Assembly: GCA_030152125.1 (NCBI GenBank)
Contig: JASLIR010000398.1
Span: 1-8,377 of the forward strand
DNA: 8,377 nucleotides
DNA from: Alkanindiges sp.
Lineage (GTDB): Bacteria; Pseudomonadota; Gammaproteobacteria; Pseudomonadales; Moraxellaceae
Reading direction: 5' to 3'
In this document: positions 1-6,537 of the stretch, one piece after another
How positions within the stretch are numbered: the stretch's first letter is position 1
Layout: every line of letters begins with the position of its first letter
Notes under the pieces: model-generated
Database searches by the model: none
Seen by the model: only the letters and a program-made list of their open reading frames with translations
What the model was told of the DNA's origin: nothing
Translations under genes and position numbers: made by a program

Positions 1-810
1 GGCGAGTATGTAGCATCCATTGCGGTGTCTGAACCGCATGCGGGTTCTGACGTGGCGGCCATTAAAACCACGGCAGTAAAAGATGGTGACGATTATGTGA
101 TTAACGGCACCAAGATGTGGATCACCAACTCCCTGCAAGCCGATTTTTTCTGTTTGCTGGCCAATACCTCTGATGGCAAGCCGCATTCCAATAAATCCAT
201 GATCATTGTGCCTGCCAAAACCAAAGGTATCAGTTTTTCCGAGCCATTGAACAAGCTGGGTATGCGTTCCACCACCACTGCGCAGGTATTTTTTGACAAT
301 GTACGGGTGCCACAGCGTAACTTGGTGGGTGCGGAAGGCATGGGCTTTATGATGCAAATGCTGCAATTTCAGGAAGAACGCCTGTGGGCCTGTGCCAATG
401 CGATTGGCGGCTTGCATCACTGTATTGAACAAACCATTGATTATGCGCGTGAACGGACTACCTTTGGTCAGCCATTGATTAATAACCAGTATGTGCATTT
501 CCGCTTTGCCGAGCTGCAAACCGAAGTAGAAGCCTTGCGTGCCATGACCTATCAAGCCTGTGAGCAGCATATTGATGGGGAAAATGTGACCCTGCTGGCG
601 TCCATGGCCAAATTGAAAGCAGGCCGTTTAACCCGTGAGGTAGCGGATAGCTGCCTGCAATACTGGGGTGGTATGGGCTTTATGTGGGAAAACCCGGCAT
701 CGCAACTGTACCGTGATGGCCGCCTGGGTTCGATTGGTGGTGGTGCCGACGAAATCATGCTGGGCATTATTTGCAAGCTGATGAATATTCTGCCAAGCAA
801 ACAAAGATAA
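1..810 (+). CDS. atuD: Acyl-CoA dehydrogenase, probable citronellyl-CoA dehydrogenase AtuD (5' truncated)
   Basis: FAD-dependent dehydrogenase that introduces a 2,3 double bond into an acyl-CoA. The frame is open from base 1, so 269 C-terminal residues are visible and the N-terminal third or so lies outside; the GTG at 25 is an internal Val codon, not the start. Visible marks are the substrate/FAD segment SEPHAGSD (visible residues 10-17), an RTTFGQP segment, and the C-terminal YWGGMGFMWENP...YRDGR...GGGADEIM block. The position of the catalytic Glu of medium-chain enzymes (the E of YEGT) is Gly here (bases 739-741), while a Glu in EERLW (E126, bases 376-378) aligns by eye with the helix-G Glu of isovaleryl-CoA dehydrogenase. 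That layout suits 3-methyl-branched substrates. The stop lies 15 bases before the next gene. The family call is firm; the substrate is inferred from gene order and the neighbouring hydratase. Confidence 0.8.
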   Translation, partial: GEYVASIAVSEPHAGSDVAAIKTTAVKDGDDYVINGTKMWITNSLQADFFCLLANTSDGKPHSNKSMIIVPAKTKGISFSEPLNKLGMRSTTTAQVFFDNVRVPQRNLVGAEGMGFMMQMLQFQEERLWACANAIGGLHHCIEQTIDYARERTTFGQPLINNQYVHFRFAELQTEVEALRAMTYQACEQHIDGENVTLLASMAKLKAGRLTREVADSCLQYWGGMGFMWENPASQLYRDGRLGSIGGGADEIMLGIICKLMNILPSKQR

Positions 811-812
811 GC

Positions 813-819
813 AGGGGGA
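813..819 (+). promoter_or_regulatory. Ribosome binding site of atuE
   Basis: AGGGGGA sits 6 bases before the ATG at 826. An in-frame GTG immediately upstream (823) would leave only 3 bases of spacing, so this site favours the ATG as the start. Confidence 0.6.
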
Positions 820-825
820 ACAGTG

Positions 826-1695
826 ATGAACGCACAAGTTTCAGTTGCCGACCTAGGCTTGGGGATTGATCAGCTGGATGAAAGTATCCAGCTGGAGCAG
901 CAGGGCAGTATTTTAACCCTGTGGCTAAACCGCCCGGACAGCCGCAATGCCATGAGCCTGAATATGGTGAATGCCATTCAACAGGTGTTTGAAAAAATTG
1001 CTGATAGTACTGCCATCCGTGCGGTGATTATTCGTGGCAAGGGCGGGCATTTTTGTGCCGGTGGTGACATTAAGGATATGGCTGGCCTGCGTGTGCAGGC
1101 CTTGCAGGAAGGCAGCAACAAGCCGTATGTGCATTTTAACCGCCGCTTTGGTGCAATGATTGAGCAGGTGGATCAGGCTCCGCAAACTGTGGTGGCCTTG
1201 CTGGAAGGTGCGGTGCTGGGTGGTGGCTTTGGTTTGGCCTGCGTGTCAGATGTGGCCATCAGCCGTGAAAATGCCCAGTTCGGCCTACCGGAAACTGGCT
1301 TGGGTGTGCTGCCTGCACAAATCGCACCCTTCGTGGTAAAGCGCATTGGCTTAACCCAGGCGCGCCGTCTGGCCCTGTTGGGCTTGCGTTTTGATGGTAA
1401 AACCGCGCTGCAACTGGGTGTGGTGCATCAGGTAGTGGCTGATGAAGCTGCGCTGGAGCAGGCACTGGCTGATACCATCAAGCATATTAAACGTGCTGCG
1501 CCAATGGCCTCGCGGGTGACCAAGGCACTGCTGCACCGTACCCTGAACGAGCCTTTAAATACCCTGCTGGATGATGCTGCGCAGCAGTTTGCCAATGCAG
1601 TAGGCGGGCCGGAAGGTATGGAAGGCACCATGGCCTTTGTGCAGAAGCGTTTGCCAGGCTGGGTGGATGAAACACCACAGTCCAGTGATGAATAG
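826..1695 (+). CDS. atuE: Enoyl-CoA hydratase/isomerase family protein, probable isohexenylglutaconyl-CoA hydratase AtuE
   Basis: Crotonase-fold enzyme of 289 residues, predicted to hydrate the carboxylated isohexenylglutaconyl-CoA to a 3-hydroxy-3-isohexenylglutaryl-CoA in acyclic terpene degradation. Visible motifs are the first oxyanion-hole segment HFCAGGDIKDM (75-85), the second GAVLGGGFGLACVSD (128-142), and QFGLPETGLG (151-160). E156 matches the second catalytic Glu of rat enoyl-CoA hydratase (E164), but the first (E144) is replaced by G136. LiuC/AUH-type methylglutaconyl-CoA hydratases keep a Glu there, so this argues against the leucine pathway. The QFGLPET and PAQIAPFVVKRIGLTQARRLAL stretches agree with what I recall of Pseudomonas AtuE. 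It lies between the dehydrogenase and the carboxylase subunit with gaps of 15 and 14 bases, so it is surely cotranscribed. The exact substrate is an inference. Confidence 0.82.
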   Translation: MNAQVSVADLGLGIDQLDESIQLEQQGSILTLWLNRPDSRNAMSLNMVNAIQQVFEKIADSTAIRAVIIRGKGGHFCAGGDIKDMAGLRVQALQEGSNKPYVHFNRRFGAMIEQVDQAPQTVVALLEGAVLGGGFGLACVSDVAISRENAQFGLPETGLGVLPAQIAPFVVKRIGLTQARRLALLGLRFDGKTALQLGVVHQVVADEAALEQALADTIKHIKRAAPMASRVTKALLHRTLNEPLNTLLDDAAQQFANAVGGPEGMEGTMAFVQKRLPGWVDETPQSSDE

Positions 1696-1709
1696 GGATT
1701 GGTGAAAAT

Positions 1710-3671
1710 ATGGCTTTTACAAAAGTATTAGTGGCAAACCGCGGTGAAATTGCTGCCCGTGTGATGCAAACGGCCAAGGCGCTGGGTTACCAGACCGTGG
1801 CGGTGTATTCGGATGCCGATAAAAATGCACGGCATGTACAGGTAGCGGATGAAGCGGTGTATATCGGGCCTTCCAAGGTGGCCGATTCCTACCTGTCCAT
1901 TGCCAACATTATTGCAGCGGCCAAGGCAACCGGCGCAGATGCAGTGCATCCCGGTTATGGTTTTTTGTCGGAAAATACTGACTTTGCCCAGGCTTGTATC
2001 GACAACCAGATTGCCTTTATTGGCCCTACCGCCAGGGCAATTGAACTGATGGGCAGCAAGCGCCTGTCCAAAATTGCCATGATTGAAGCGGGTGTGCCTT
2101 GTGTACCGGGTTATGAAGGGGCACAACAGGATATCGATTATCTGGCGGAGCAGGCCAGCAAAATTGGCTTTCCCTTGATGGTAAAAGCCTCTGCCGGTGG
2201 CGGTGGCCGGGGTATGCGTCTGGTACACCAGCAGGCCGAGTTGCTGGAAGCGCTGAAAACCGCACGTTCCGAAGCGGAAAATGCTTTTGGTTCCGGCGAG
2301 CTGATTATTGAAAAAGCCGTGATTGCACCGCGCCATGTGGAAATTCAGGTGTTTGGTGATACGCATGGCAACCATGTGTACCTGTTTGAGCGTGATTGCT
2401 CCATCCAACGCCGTCACCAGAAGGTAGTGGAAGAAGCACCGTGTCCGGTAATGACCCCGGAACTGCGCCAGCGTATGGGTGAGGCTGCGGTGGCTGCGGC
2501 TAAGTCCTGCGATTATGTGGGCGCAGGAACCGTAGAGTTTTTGCTGGATCAGTCTGGCGAGTTTTATTTCCTGGAGATGAACACCCGCTTACAGGTAGAG
2601 CACCCGGTCACTGAGCTGATTACCGGGCTGGACCTGGTGGAGTGGCAACTCCGCGTTGCCAATGGCGAAACACTGCCGTTACAACAGCATGAACTGTGCT
2701 TTAACGGCCATGCCATTGAAGTGCGTCTGTATGCGGAAGACCCGCGGCAGGATTTTTTGCCGCAAACCGGCAAGGTACTGCGCTGGCAGCCCGCCAGCTT
2801 ACCGGGTGTACGTATTGACCATGGCATGCTGGGGCAGGATGAAGTCAGCCCGTTTTATGACCCGATGGTAGCCAAGGTCATTGCCTATGGCAAAACCCGT
2901 AACGATGCCATTCGCCTGTTGGCGCGTGCAGTGGATGACTGTGTGCTGCTGGGGGTAAACAGCAATAAGGAGTTTCTGGTAAACCTGTTACGCCATCCGG
3001 TGGTGGTGGCTGGTGATACCAATACGGCGTTTATCCAGCAGCATTTTAGTGATGATGTAAGCCTGCATGCACAGCCTTTAAGCTTTGAAACTGCGGCCAT
3101 TGCCGGCCTGCTGTTTAGCCAGACCAACAAACCCGGCAAGTCTGCACAGTGGGCCACCCACTGGCATACCGGTGTGGAAGCGGCACTGCCCTTAAAGCTT
3201 AAGCTGGGTGAGCAACAGCAAACCGTGTGGGTAGACCGTGATGCGCAGTCGGGCACCATCAGATTTGGTGAGCAGTCCGATAGCATTCAACTGGTAAGCG
3301 TGAATGAACAGCAACTGACCTATGTATGGCAGGGTGTGCGTCGCCGCATTGACTATGTGCTGAATGGCAATGAACTGTATCTGGATTTGGCTAATGGCAA
3401 CGTACTGGTAGAAAACGTGACTTATGCGCCGCCAGCCACGGCAGATGTAGCGGGTGACGGGCAAATCCGTGCGCCAATGGATGGGGCAATTGTGAACTTG
3501 CTGGTGAACAAGGGTGATAGCGTTGTTAAAGGCCAGACCTTGCTGATTCTGGAAGCGATGAAAATCCAGCAGCAATTGAAGTCTGATGTGGATGGCGTGG
3601 TGGATGAGCTGATTGGTCAACTGGGTCAGCAGGTAAAGAAACGCCAGGTGCTGATTAAAGTGGCGATATAA
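1710..3671 (+). CDS. atuF: Acyl-CoA carboxylase alpha subunit (biotin carboxylase + BCCP), probable geranyl-CoA carboxylase AtuF
   Basis: Carboxylates enzyme-bound biotin using ATP and bicarbonate; the partner beta subunit then transfers CO2 to the acyl-CoA. The 653 residues hold a biotin carboxylase N-domain (about 3-112, starting KVLVANRGEIAARV), an ATP-grasp domain with K159 and the Gly loop SAGGGGRGM (161-169), ERDCSIQRRHQKVVEEAP, and the catalytic EMNTRLQVEH (289-298). The carboxylase C-domain follows to about 445, then a linker/BT-like region, then a C-terminal biotinyl domain with EAMKI, whose K618 is the predicted biotinylation site. Length and order match MCC/GCC alpha subunits. The start ATG follows GGTGA by 4 bases. 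The beta subunit (AtuC) is not in the window and is expected upstream. Geranyl-CoA rather than 3-methylcrotonyl-CoA is preferred because of the atuD-E-F gene order and the AtuE-like hydratase. Confidence 0.85.
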   Translation: MAFTKVLVANRGEIAARVMQTAKALGYQTVAVYSDADKNARHVQVADEAVYIGPSKVADSYLSIANIIAAAKATGADAVHPGYGFLSENTDFAQACIDNQIAFIGPTARAIELMGSKRLSKIAMIEAGVPCVPGYEGAQQDIDYLAEQASKIGFPLMVKASAGGGGRGMRLVHQQAELLEALKTARSEAENAFGSGELIIEKAVIAPRHVEIQVFGDTHGNHVYLFERDCSIQRRHQKVVEEAPCPVMTPELRQRMGEAAVAAAKSCDYVGAGTVEFLLDQSGEFYFLEMNTRLQVEHPVTELITGLDLVEWQLRVANGETLPLQQHELCFNGHAIEVRLYAEDPRQDFLPQTGKVLRWQPASLPGVRIDHGMLGQDEVSPFYDPMVAKVIAYGKTRNDAIRLLARAVDDCVLLGVNSNKEFLVNLLRHPVVVAGDTNTAFIQQHFSDDVSLHAQPLSFETAAIAGLLFSQTNKPGKSAQWATHWHTGVEAALPLKLKLGEQQQTVWVDRDAQSGTIRFGEQSDSIQLVSVNEQQLTYVWQGVRRRIDYVLNGNELYLDLANGNVLVENVTYAPPATADVAGDGQIRAPMDGAIVNLLVNKGDSVVKGQTLLILEAMKIQQQLKSDVDGVVDELIGQLGQQVKKRQVLIKVAI

Positions 3672-3685
3672 ATTTGATTTAAGAG

Positions 3686-3712
3686 AGCCTCATGCTGAAT
3701 GGGGCTTTTTTT
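3686..3712 (+). terminator. Rho-independent terminator after atuF
   Basis: AGCCTCAT and ATGGGGCT form an 8-base-pair stem with one T-G wobble and a 5-base loop (GCTGA), followed by a run of 7 T including the last stem base. It begins 14 bases after the atuF stop, ending the catabolic operon here and separating it from the thioesterase. Confidence 0.85.
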
Positions 3713-3737
3713 ATTGATCATAAGTTCCTTTAAAGTA

Positions 3738-3755
3738 TTGACTGGACAGTTCAGT
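3738..3755 (+). promoter_or_regulatory. Possible operator overlapping a -35-like TTGACT
   Basis: TTGACTGGACAGTTCAGT contains ACTG-GA-CAGT (3741-3750), a 4-base inverted repeat with a 2-base centre, and a further CAGT at 3752-3755. TTGACT resembles a -35 hexamer, but the bases at 17 spacing (TCAATC) are a poor -10. The arrangement could bind a TetR-type dimeric repressor; this is a guess from the symmetry alone. Confidence 0.2.
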
Positions 3756-3771
3756 TACTTTCAATCTGTGC

Positions 3772-3798
3772 TTTTACGCGCTACAGTCAGGATATAAA
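3772..3798 (+). promoter_or_regulatory. Candidate promoter of the thioesterase gene
   Basis: TATAAA at 3793-3798 is a 5-of-6 match to a sigma70 -10 hexamer, inside GATATAAATT. The upstream TTTTAC (3772-3777) is a weak -35 at 15 bases. Transcription would start near 3805, giving a leader of about 70 bases that includes the palindrome at 3808-3821. The upstream terminator makes a promoter in this gap necessary, but its exact place is uncertain. Confidence 0.3.
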
Positions 3799-3807
3799 TT
3801 ACAGTAG

Positions 3808-3821
3808 TCATCTATAGATGA
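3808..3821. repeat. Perfect 14-base palindrome in the thioesterase leader
   Basis: TCATCTATAGATGA reads the same on both strands. It lies about 10 bases downstream of the TATAAA hexamer, where a repressor would block transcription start, and 52 bases before the ATG at 3874. The symmetry is certain; an operator role is inferred. Confidence 0.45.
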
Positions 3822-3873
3822 TGGCTTTAGACGATTTTAAACAAACCAGCAAAAATGATCATGAGGTAGCCTT

Positions 3874-4674
3874 ATGTTATTAGATCAACTACTTGCCAGT
3901 GCAGCATCAGCCGAAGCGGTTGATATCCCCCTGGGCTGGGGGCAGGGTCGTGCCGTATTTGGTGGCTTGATAGGTGCATTAATGGTGGCCCGTGCGCAGG
4001 CACTGGTGGCGGATGACACGAAGGTTTTAAAATCTGCATCCATCAATTTTGTTGGCCCGGTACTGGGTGGCGAGCAGGCTACCTTAAATGCGCAGGTATT
4101 GCGTGCCGGTAAATCGGTTACCACAGTGCAGGTGCAATTAATCCAGCAGGGGCAGGTACAATCCGTACTGACTGCCAGCTTTGGTACAGCGCGGGAATCC
4201 ATCATTAACATTGCCAGTCAGGTTCCTGTGGTAAGCCTGAGGCCGCGTGAAGAATTAAATCCAATGCCTTATCTGGAAGGGATTGTACCGGAATTCCTGA
4301 AGCACTTTAATGTGTACTGGTCTGAAGGTGGTTTGCCATTTAGTGCCAGCAAACAGCCTGATTTTACCGGCTGGATGCGTTTTAAGCCTGCTACAGAGGT
4401 AGCTTCTATCCAGTTGCCACATTTGTTTGCACTGGTGGATTTGTGGCCGCCTTCCGTATTGCCGCTGTTTAACCGTCCGGCACCGGCTAGCTCCTTAAGC
4501 TGGCAGCTGGATCTGGTTAATCTGCCAGCGCAAATACCCGGTGATGCCTGGTGGCGCTATCAGGTAAAAACCGAATATGCAGCGGATGGCTATGCTTTTG
4601 CACAGGCGCACATTTGGGATGAGCAGGGGCAACTGTTGGCAATCAGCCGTCAGACAGTCACCGTTTTTCTGTAA
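3874..4674 (+). CDS. Acyl-CoA thioesterase family protein (double hotdog, TesB-like)
   Basis: Predicted cytoplasmic hydrolase of acyl-CoA thioesters, 266 residues, with two hotdog halves. The N-terminal half (about 15-108) has GWGQGRAVFGGLIGALMVARA as the central-helix segment, then the INFVGPVLGGE strand and the TTVQVQLIQQGQV strand. The C-terminal half (about 155-265) has FALVDLWPPSVL and ends in HIWDEQGQLLAISRQTV. D189 and Q260 align by eye with the catalytic Asp204 and Gln278 of E. coli TesB; the Thr of that triad is not clearly placed. The start ATG follows GAGG by 7 bases. It stands alone between a terminator and the pgsA promoter, so it is probably its own unit. Its place beside the atu genes could mean a CoA-recycling role in terpenoid acid metabolism, but nothing in the sequence fixes the substrate. 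Confidence 0.78.
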   Translation: MLLDQLLASAASAEAVDIPLGWGQGRAVFGGLIGALMVARAQALVADDTKVLKSASINFVGPVLGGEQATLNAQVLRAGKSVTTVQVQLIQQGQVQSVLTASFGTARESIINIASQVPVVSLRPREELNPMPYLEGIVPEFLKHFNVYWSEGGLPFSASKQPDFTGWMRFKPATEVASIQLPHLFALVDLWPPSVLPLFNRPAPASSLSWQLDLVNLPAQIPGDAWWRYQVKTEYAADGYAFAQAHIWDEQGQLLAISRQTVTVFL

Positions 4675-4715
4675 ACGGGGTGCAATTGCCTGAATATAGT
4701 GCACACACATTCAGC

Positions 4716-4737
4716 GGAAGGGGATTTCTCCCCTTTC
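4716..4737. repeat. Stem-loop between the thioesterase gene and pgsA
   Basis: GGAAGGGGA and TCCCCTTTC form a 9-base-pair stem with one G-T pair and a TTTC loop. No T-run follows on either strand, so it is not a classical intrinsic terminator. It could stabilise the 3' end of the thioesterase mRNA or act as a weak terminator, and its last bases overlap the putative pgsA -35. Confidence 0.45.
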
Positions 4738-4763
4738 AAAAAGCCCGTGCCTGCGTCTATACT
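4735..4763 (+). promoter_or_regulatory. Candidate sigma70 promoter of pgsA
   Basis: TTCAAA (4735-4740, 4 of 6) and TATACT (4758-4763, 5 of 6) are separated by 17 bases. Transcription would start near 4770, about 20 bases before the ATG, with AGGA at 4780-4783 as the ribosome site. Confidence 0.45.
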
Positions 4764-4790
4764 CAAACGAATGTGAAGTAGGACGTTTGT

Positions 4791-5375
4791 ATGGCAGGAA
4801 AAATACTCAATATCCCCAATGTGCTTACCCTGGCAAGGATAGTATTAATTCCTGTATTTATCCTGATCGCCTATTGGCCGCCCGCAATCGGGGTATATGG
4901 TCATGATGGCGGTTTGTGGCGTCACGCCTTGCTCACCGGCGTGTTTGTGCTGGCAGCGGTGACTGACTGGCTGGATGGTTATCTGGCGCGTGCCTTAAAC
5001 CAGACCTCGGCATTCGGGCGCTTTCTGGACCCTGTGGCTGACAAACTGATGGTGGCTGCGGCATTAGTGGTGCTGGTGCAGTGGCAACCTACCATTAGCA
5101 TGGCATTTGCGGCGATTGTGATTATTTCGCGTGAAATTACCGTATCCGCCCTGCGTGAATGGATGGCGGAACTGGGCGCACGTACCAGTGTGGCGGTATC
5201 TACCGTGGGTAAATACAAAACCGCGCTGCAAATGATTGCCATCAGCGTATTCCTGTTTAACTGGAAGCCGGCTGAACCGGTGGCCTATGTGTTGCTGTAT
5301 GCGGCGGTGATTCTTACCCTGTGGTCCATGTTTATTTATTTAAAAGCCGCATGGCCGTGGTTAAAGCAGGAATAA
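4791..5375 (+). CDS. pgsA: CDP-diacylglycerol--glycerol-3-phosphate 3-phosphatidyltransferase PgsA
   Basis: Inner-membrane enzyme that makes phosphatidylglycerophosphate from CDP-diacylglycerol and glycerol-3-phosphate, the committed step to phosphatidylglycerol and cardiolipin. The 194 residues are the usual length. The full CDP-alcohol phosphotransferase motif runs from D59 to D84: DWLDGYLAR, eight residues, then G-x3-D-x3-D in GRFLDPVAD. The N-terminal NIPNVLTLARI (7-17) and the later SREITVSALREWMAELG (113-129) and GKYKTALQM (140-148) are typical of PgsA rather than cardiolipin or phosphatidylserine synthases. Hydrophobic helices lie near 10-29, 44-59, 86-97, 104-113, 145-157 and 165-184. 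The ATG follows AGGA by 7 bases. In many gammaproteobacteria pgsA follows uvrC and precedes tRNA genes; neither is present here. Confidence 0.95.
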   Translation: MAGKILNIPNVLTLARIVLIPVFILIAYWPPAIGVYGHDGGLWRHALLTGVFVLAAVTDWLDGYLARALNQTSAFGRFLDPVADKLMVAAALVVLVQWQPTISMAFAAIVIISREITVSALREWMAELGARTSVAVSTVGKYKTALQMIAISVFLFNWKPAEPVAYVLLYAAVILTLWSMFIYLKAAWPWLKQE

Positions 5376-5387
5376 GCGATTTCCTGC
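5366..5387. terminator. Possible bidirectional terminator between pgsA and yqgF
   Basis: GCAGGAA and TTCCTGC form a perfect 7-base-pair stem around an 8-base loop that contains the pgsA stop codon. It lies at the 3' ends of two converging genes only 23 bases apart. No strong T-run follows on either strand (three T on the minus strand), so termination strength is doubtful. Confidence 0.35.
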
Positions 5388-5398
5388 GCACAACAGGT

Positions 5399-5857
5399 TT
5401 AGGGGCGAATTGGATTTGGTTCCCTAAACCAGCTTTCAAGCAGCATCAGTGCTGCCAGACTATCTGCACTGGTGCGTTTTGCCTGTCCCTGCTGCTTTAA
5501 TTTACTGAGTGACTCACGCGCATCGCGGGTACTCAGGCGCTCATCTACCATCCACACGGCTATATTGGTGCGGTGCCTTAAGCGGCGGGCAAACTTGCGT
5601 GCGCGTGCGGAAAGTTCGGATTCACTGTCATCCATATTTAAGGGCAGGCCAACCAGCATTAGCTCCGGTTGCCATTGCCGGATTATTTTTTCCAGGTTCT
5701 CCCAGTTAGGAATACCATCCTGCATGGGAAATAACGCCAGTGGCTGGCCAGTACCAGTCAGGGCATGCCCGGTGGCGATGCCCATTTTTTGTGTGCCAAA
5801 GTCAAAGGCCAGTACCAGTTGCGCTTGTAAGGCTGTTTGTTCGGTGTGCTCAGGCAT
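5399..5857 (-). CDS. yqgF: YqgF/RuvX family putative pre-16S rRNA nuclease
   Basis: RNase H-fold nuclease implicated in maturing the 5' end of 16S rRNA; also called RuvX from older proposals as a Holliday-junction resolvase. The 152 residues show the family signatures [13 protein letters not shown] (D19), [12 protein letters not shown] (69-80), DERLSTRDA (105-113), and [14 protein letters not shown] (131-144). D19, E106 and D132 correspond to the acidic active-site residues. It has about ten extra N-terminal residues before the first strand ([10 protein letters not shown]). Its ATG overlaps the yqgE stop by 8 bases, so translation is probably coupled. The pair yqgE-yqgF is conserved in many gammaproteobacteria. 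Confidence 0.93.
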   Translation of the reverse strand: MPEHTEQTALQAQLVLAFDFGTQKMGIATGHALTGTGQPLALFPMQDGIPNWENLEKIIRQWQPELMLVGLPLNMDDSESELSARARKFARRLRHRTNIAVWMVDERLSTRDARESLSKLKQQGQAKRTSADSLAALMLLESWFREPNPIRP

Positions 5858-6404
5858 GGCCTACTTCTTCAGACAGCCAGTTGGTATCCAGCCCGATTTT
5901 TGCCGCCGCAGCTGACCAGCGCTGGTCGTAAGGCAGGCCAAACAGCAAGTCCATATCGGCATCGCAAATCAGCCAGTCACCACGGCTTACTTCATCTTCC
6001 AGTTGCTGGGGTTTCCAGCTGGCATAGCCCAGCATAATCTGGTAGCGCTCCACGCCTTCGTTATGGGCTATTGCTTCCAGAATGTCCTTACTGGTGGTCA
6101 CACACACATTTTCACTGACCGCAATGGAGGATTGCCATGCCGGATGACCGGTATGCAGCACAAAGCCGGCTTCCGGACGTACCGGGCCGCCTTCCAGTAC
6201 CGCATGCGGTTTTACCAGGTCGGTACTAATGTGCAAGTCACTCAGAAGTTCTTTAATTTCAATATGGCTAGGCCTGTTAATAATTAAACCTTGGGCACCT
6301 TGTTCATCATGACGGGCGATATAAACCAGTGTTTGTGTAAAAAAATCCTGGTTAAGTTGCGGTGGAGCGATTAAACAACGGTGCGTTAAATAAGGTTTTG
6401 CCAC
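5850..6404 (-). CDS. yqgE: YqgE/AlgH family protein (DUF179)
   Basis: Cytoplasmic protein of unknown biochemical role; the Pseudomonas homologue was named AlgH for an effect on alginate expression. The 184 residues show the family blocks [13 protein letters not shown] (36-48), [17 protein letters not shown] (69-85), [15 protein letters not shown] (124-138) and [17 protein letters not shown] (141-157). The start is GTG; the frame gives [17 protein letters not shown] and no ATG lies upstream in the short leader. It overlaps yqgF by 8 bases, which also indicates cotranscription. Function is not predictable beyond the family. Confidence 0.92.
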   Translation of the reverse strand: MAKPYLTHRCLIAPPQLNQDFFTQTLVYIARHDEQGAQGLIINRPSHIEIKELLSDLHISTDLVKPHAVLEGGPVRPEAGFVLHTGHPAWQSSIAVSENVCVTTSKDILEAIAHNEGVERYQIMLGYASWKPQQLEDEVSRGDWLICDADMDLLFGLPYDQRWSAAAAKIGLDTNWLSEEVGHA

Positions 6405-6537
6405 GAATAGGATGCTCCTGTTGTATCCGCAAAAATCATAAAGTGTATTGATACTTAAATAGGCTCATTTTTATAAAATACAAGGCTACCGGGCGATGGG
6501 CAAGGCTTTGTGCCCGATAATCGTCAGTATGGTTATT
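6405..6537 (-). other. Intergenic region between speD and yqgE
   Basis: These 133 bases are AT-rich next to yqgE and contain no convincing small gene. On the minus strand TATGAT (6440-6435) is a 5-of-6 -10 hexamer placed about 30 bases before the yqgE start, but the base run at -35 (CCTATT) is poor. Nearer speD, CGGGC/GCCCG (6490-6494 with 6512-6516) and GGGCA/TGCCC (6498-6502 with 6511-6515) could form alternative hairpins just after the speD stop. No T-run follows directly, so speD termination is uncertain and read-through into yqgE is possible. CAAGGCT occurs twice as a direct repeat (6481-6487 and 6501-6507). Confidence 0.35.
6415..6420 (-). promoter_or_regulatory. Ribosome binding site of yqgE
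   Basis: CAGGAG on the minus strand, 10 bases before the GTG at 6404. The spacing is a little long, but no other start codon in this frame lies between them, which supports the GTG. Confidence 0.5.

Noticed and set aside
25..810. GTG at 25 as the start of the dehydrogenase
   Set aside because: The frame is open to base 1 and the upstream residues (GEYVASIAV) continue the conserved dehydrogenase sequence, so the gene is cut by the window edge.
1728..2417. 229-codon minus-strand open frame inside atuF
   Set aside because: It lies wholly opposite a clear biotin carboxylase. The translation has no recognisable domain and is a composition artefact of the coding strand.
3192..3620. 142-codon minus-strand open frame opposite the 3' end of atuF
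   Set aside because: Antisense to the linker and biotinyl domain with intact motifs on the plus strand; no family resemblance.
1..3671. Leucine/isovalerate (liu) operon
   Set aside because: Considered because the enzyme types are the same, but the gene order and the Glu-to-Gly change in the hydratase fit atu better. It is not excluded by sequence alone.
5472..5915. 147-codon plus-strand open frame over yqgF
   Set aside because: Opposite a well-conserved yqgF; Cys/Ser-rich translation with no domain.
6490..6516. Intrinsic terminator after speD
   Set aside because: GC-rich inverted repeats exist, but no T-run directly follows on the minus strand and two alternative pairings compete.
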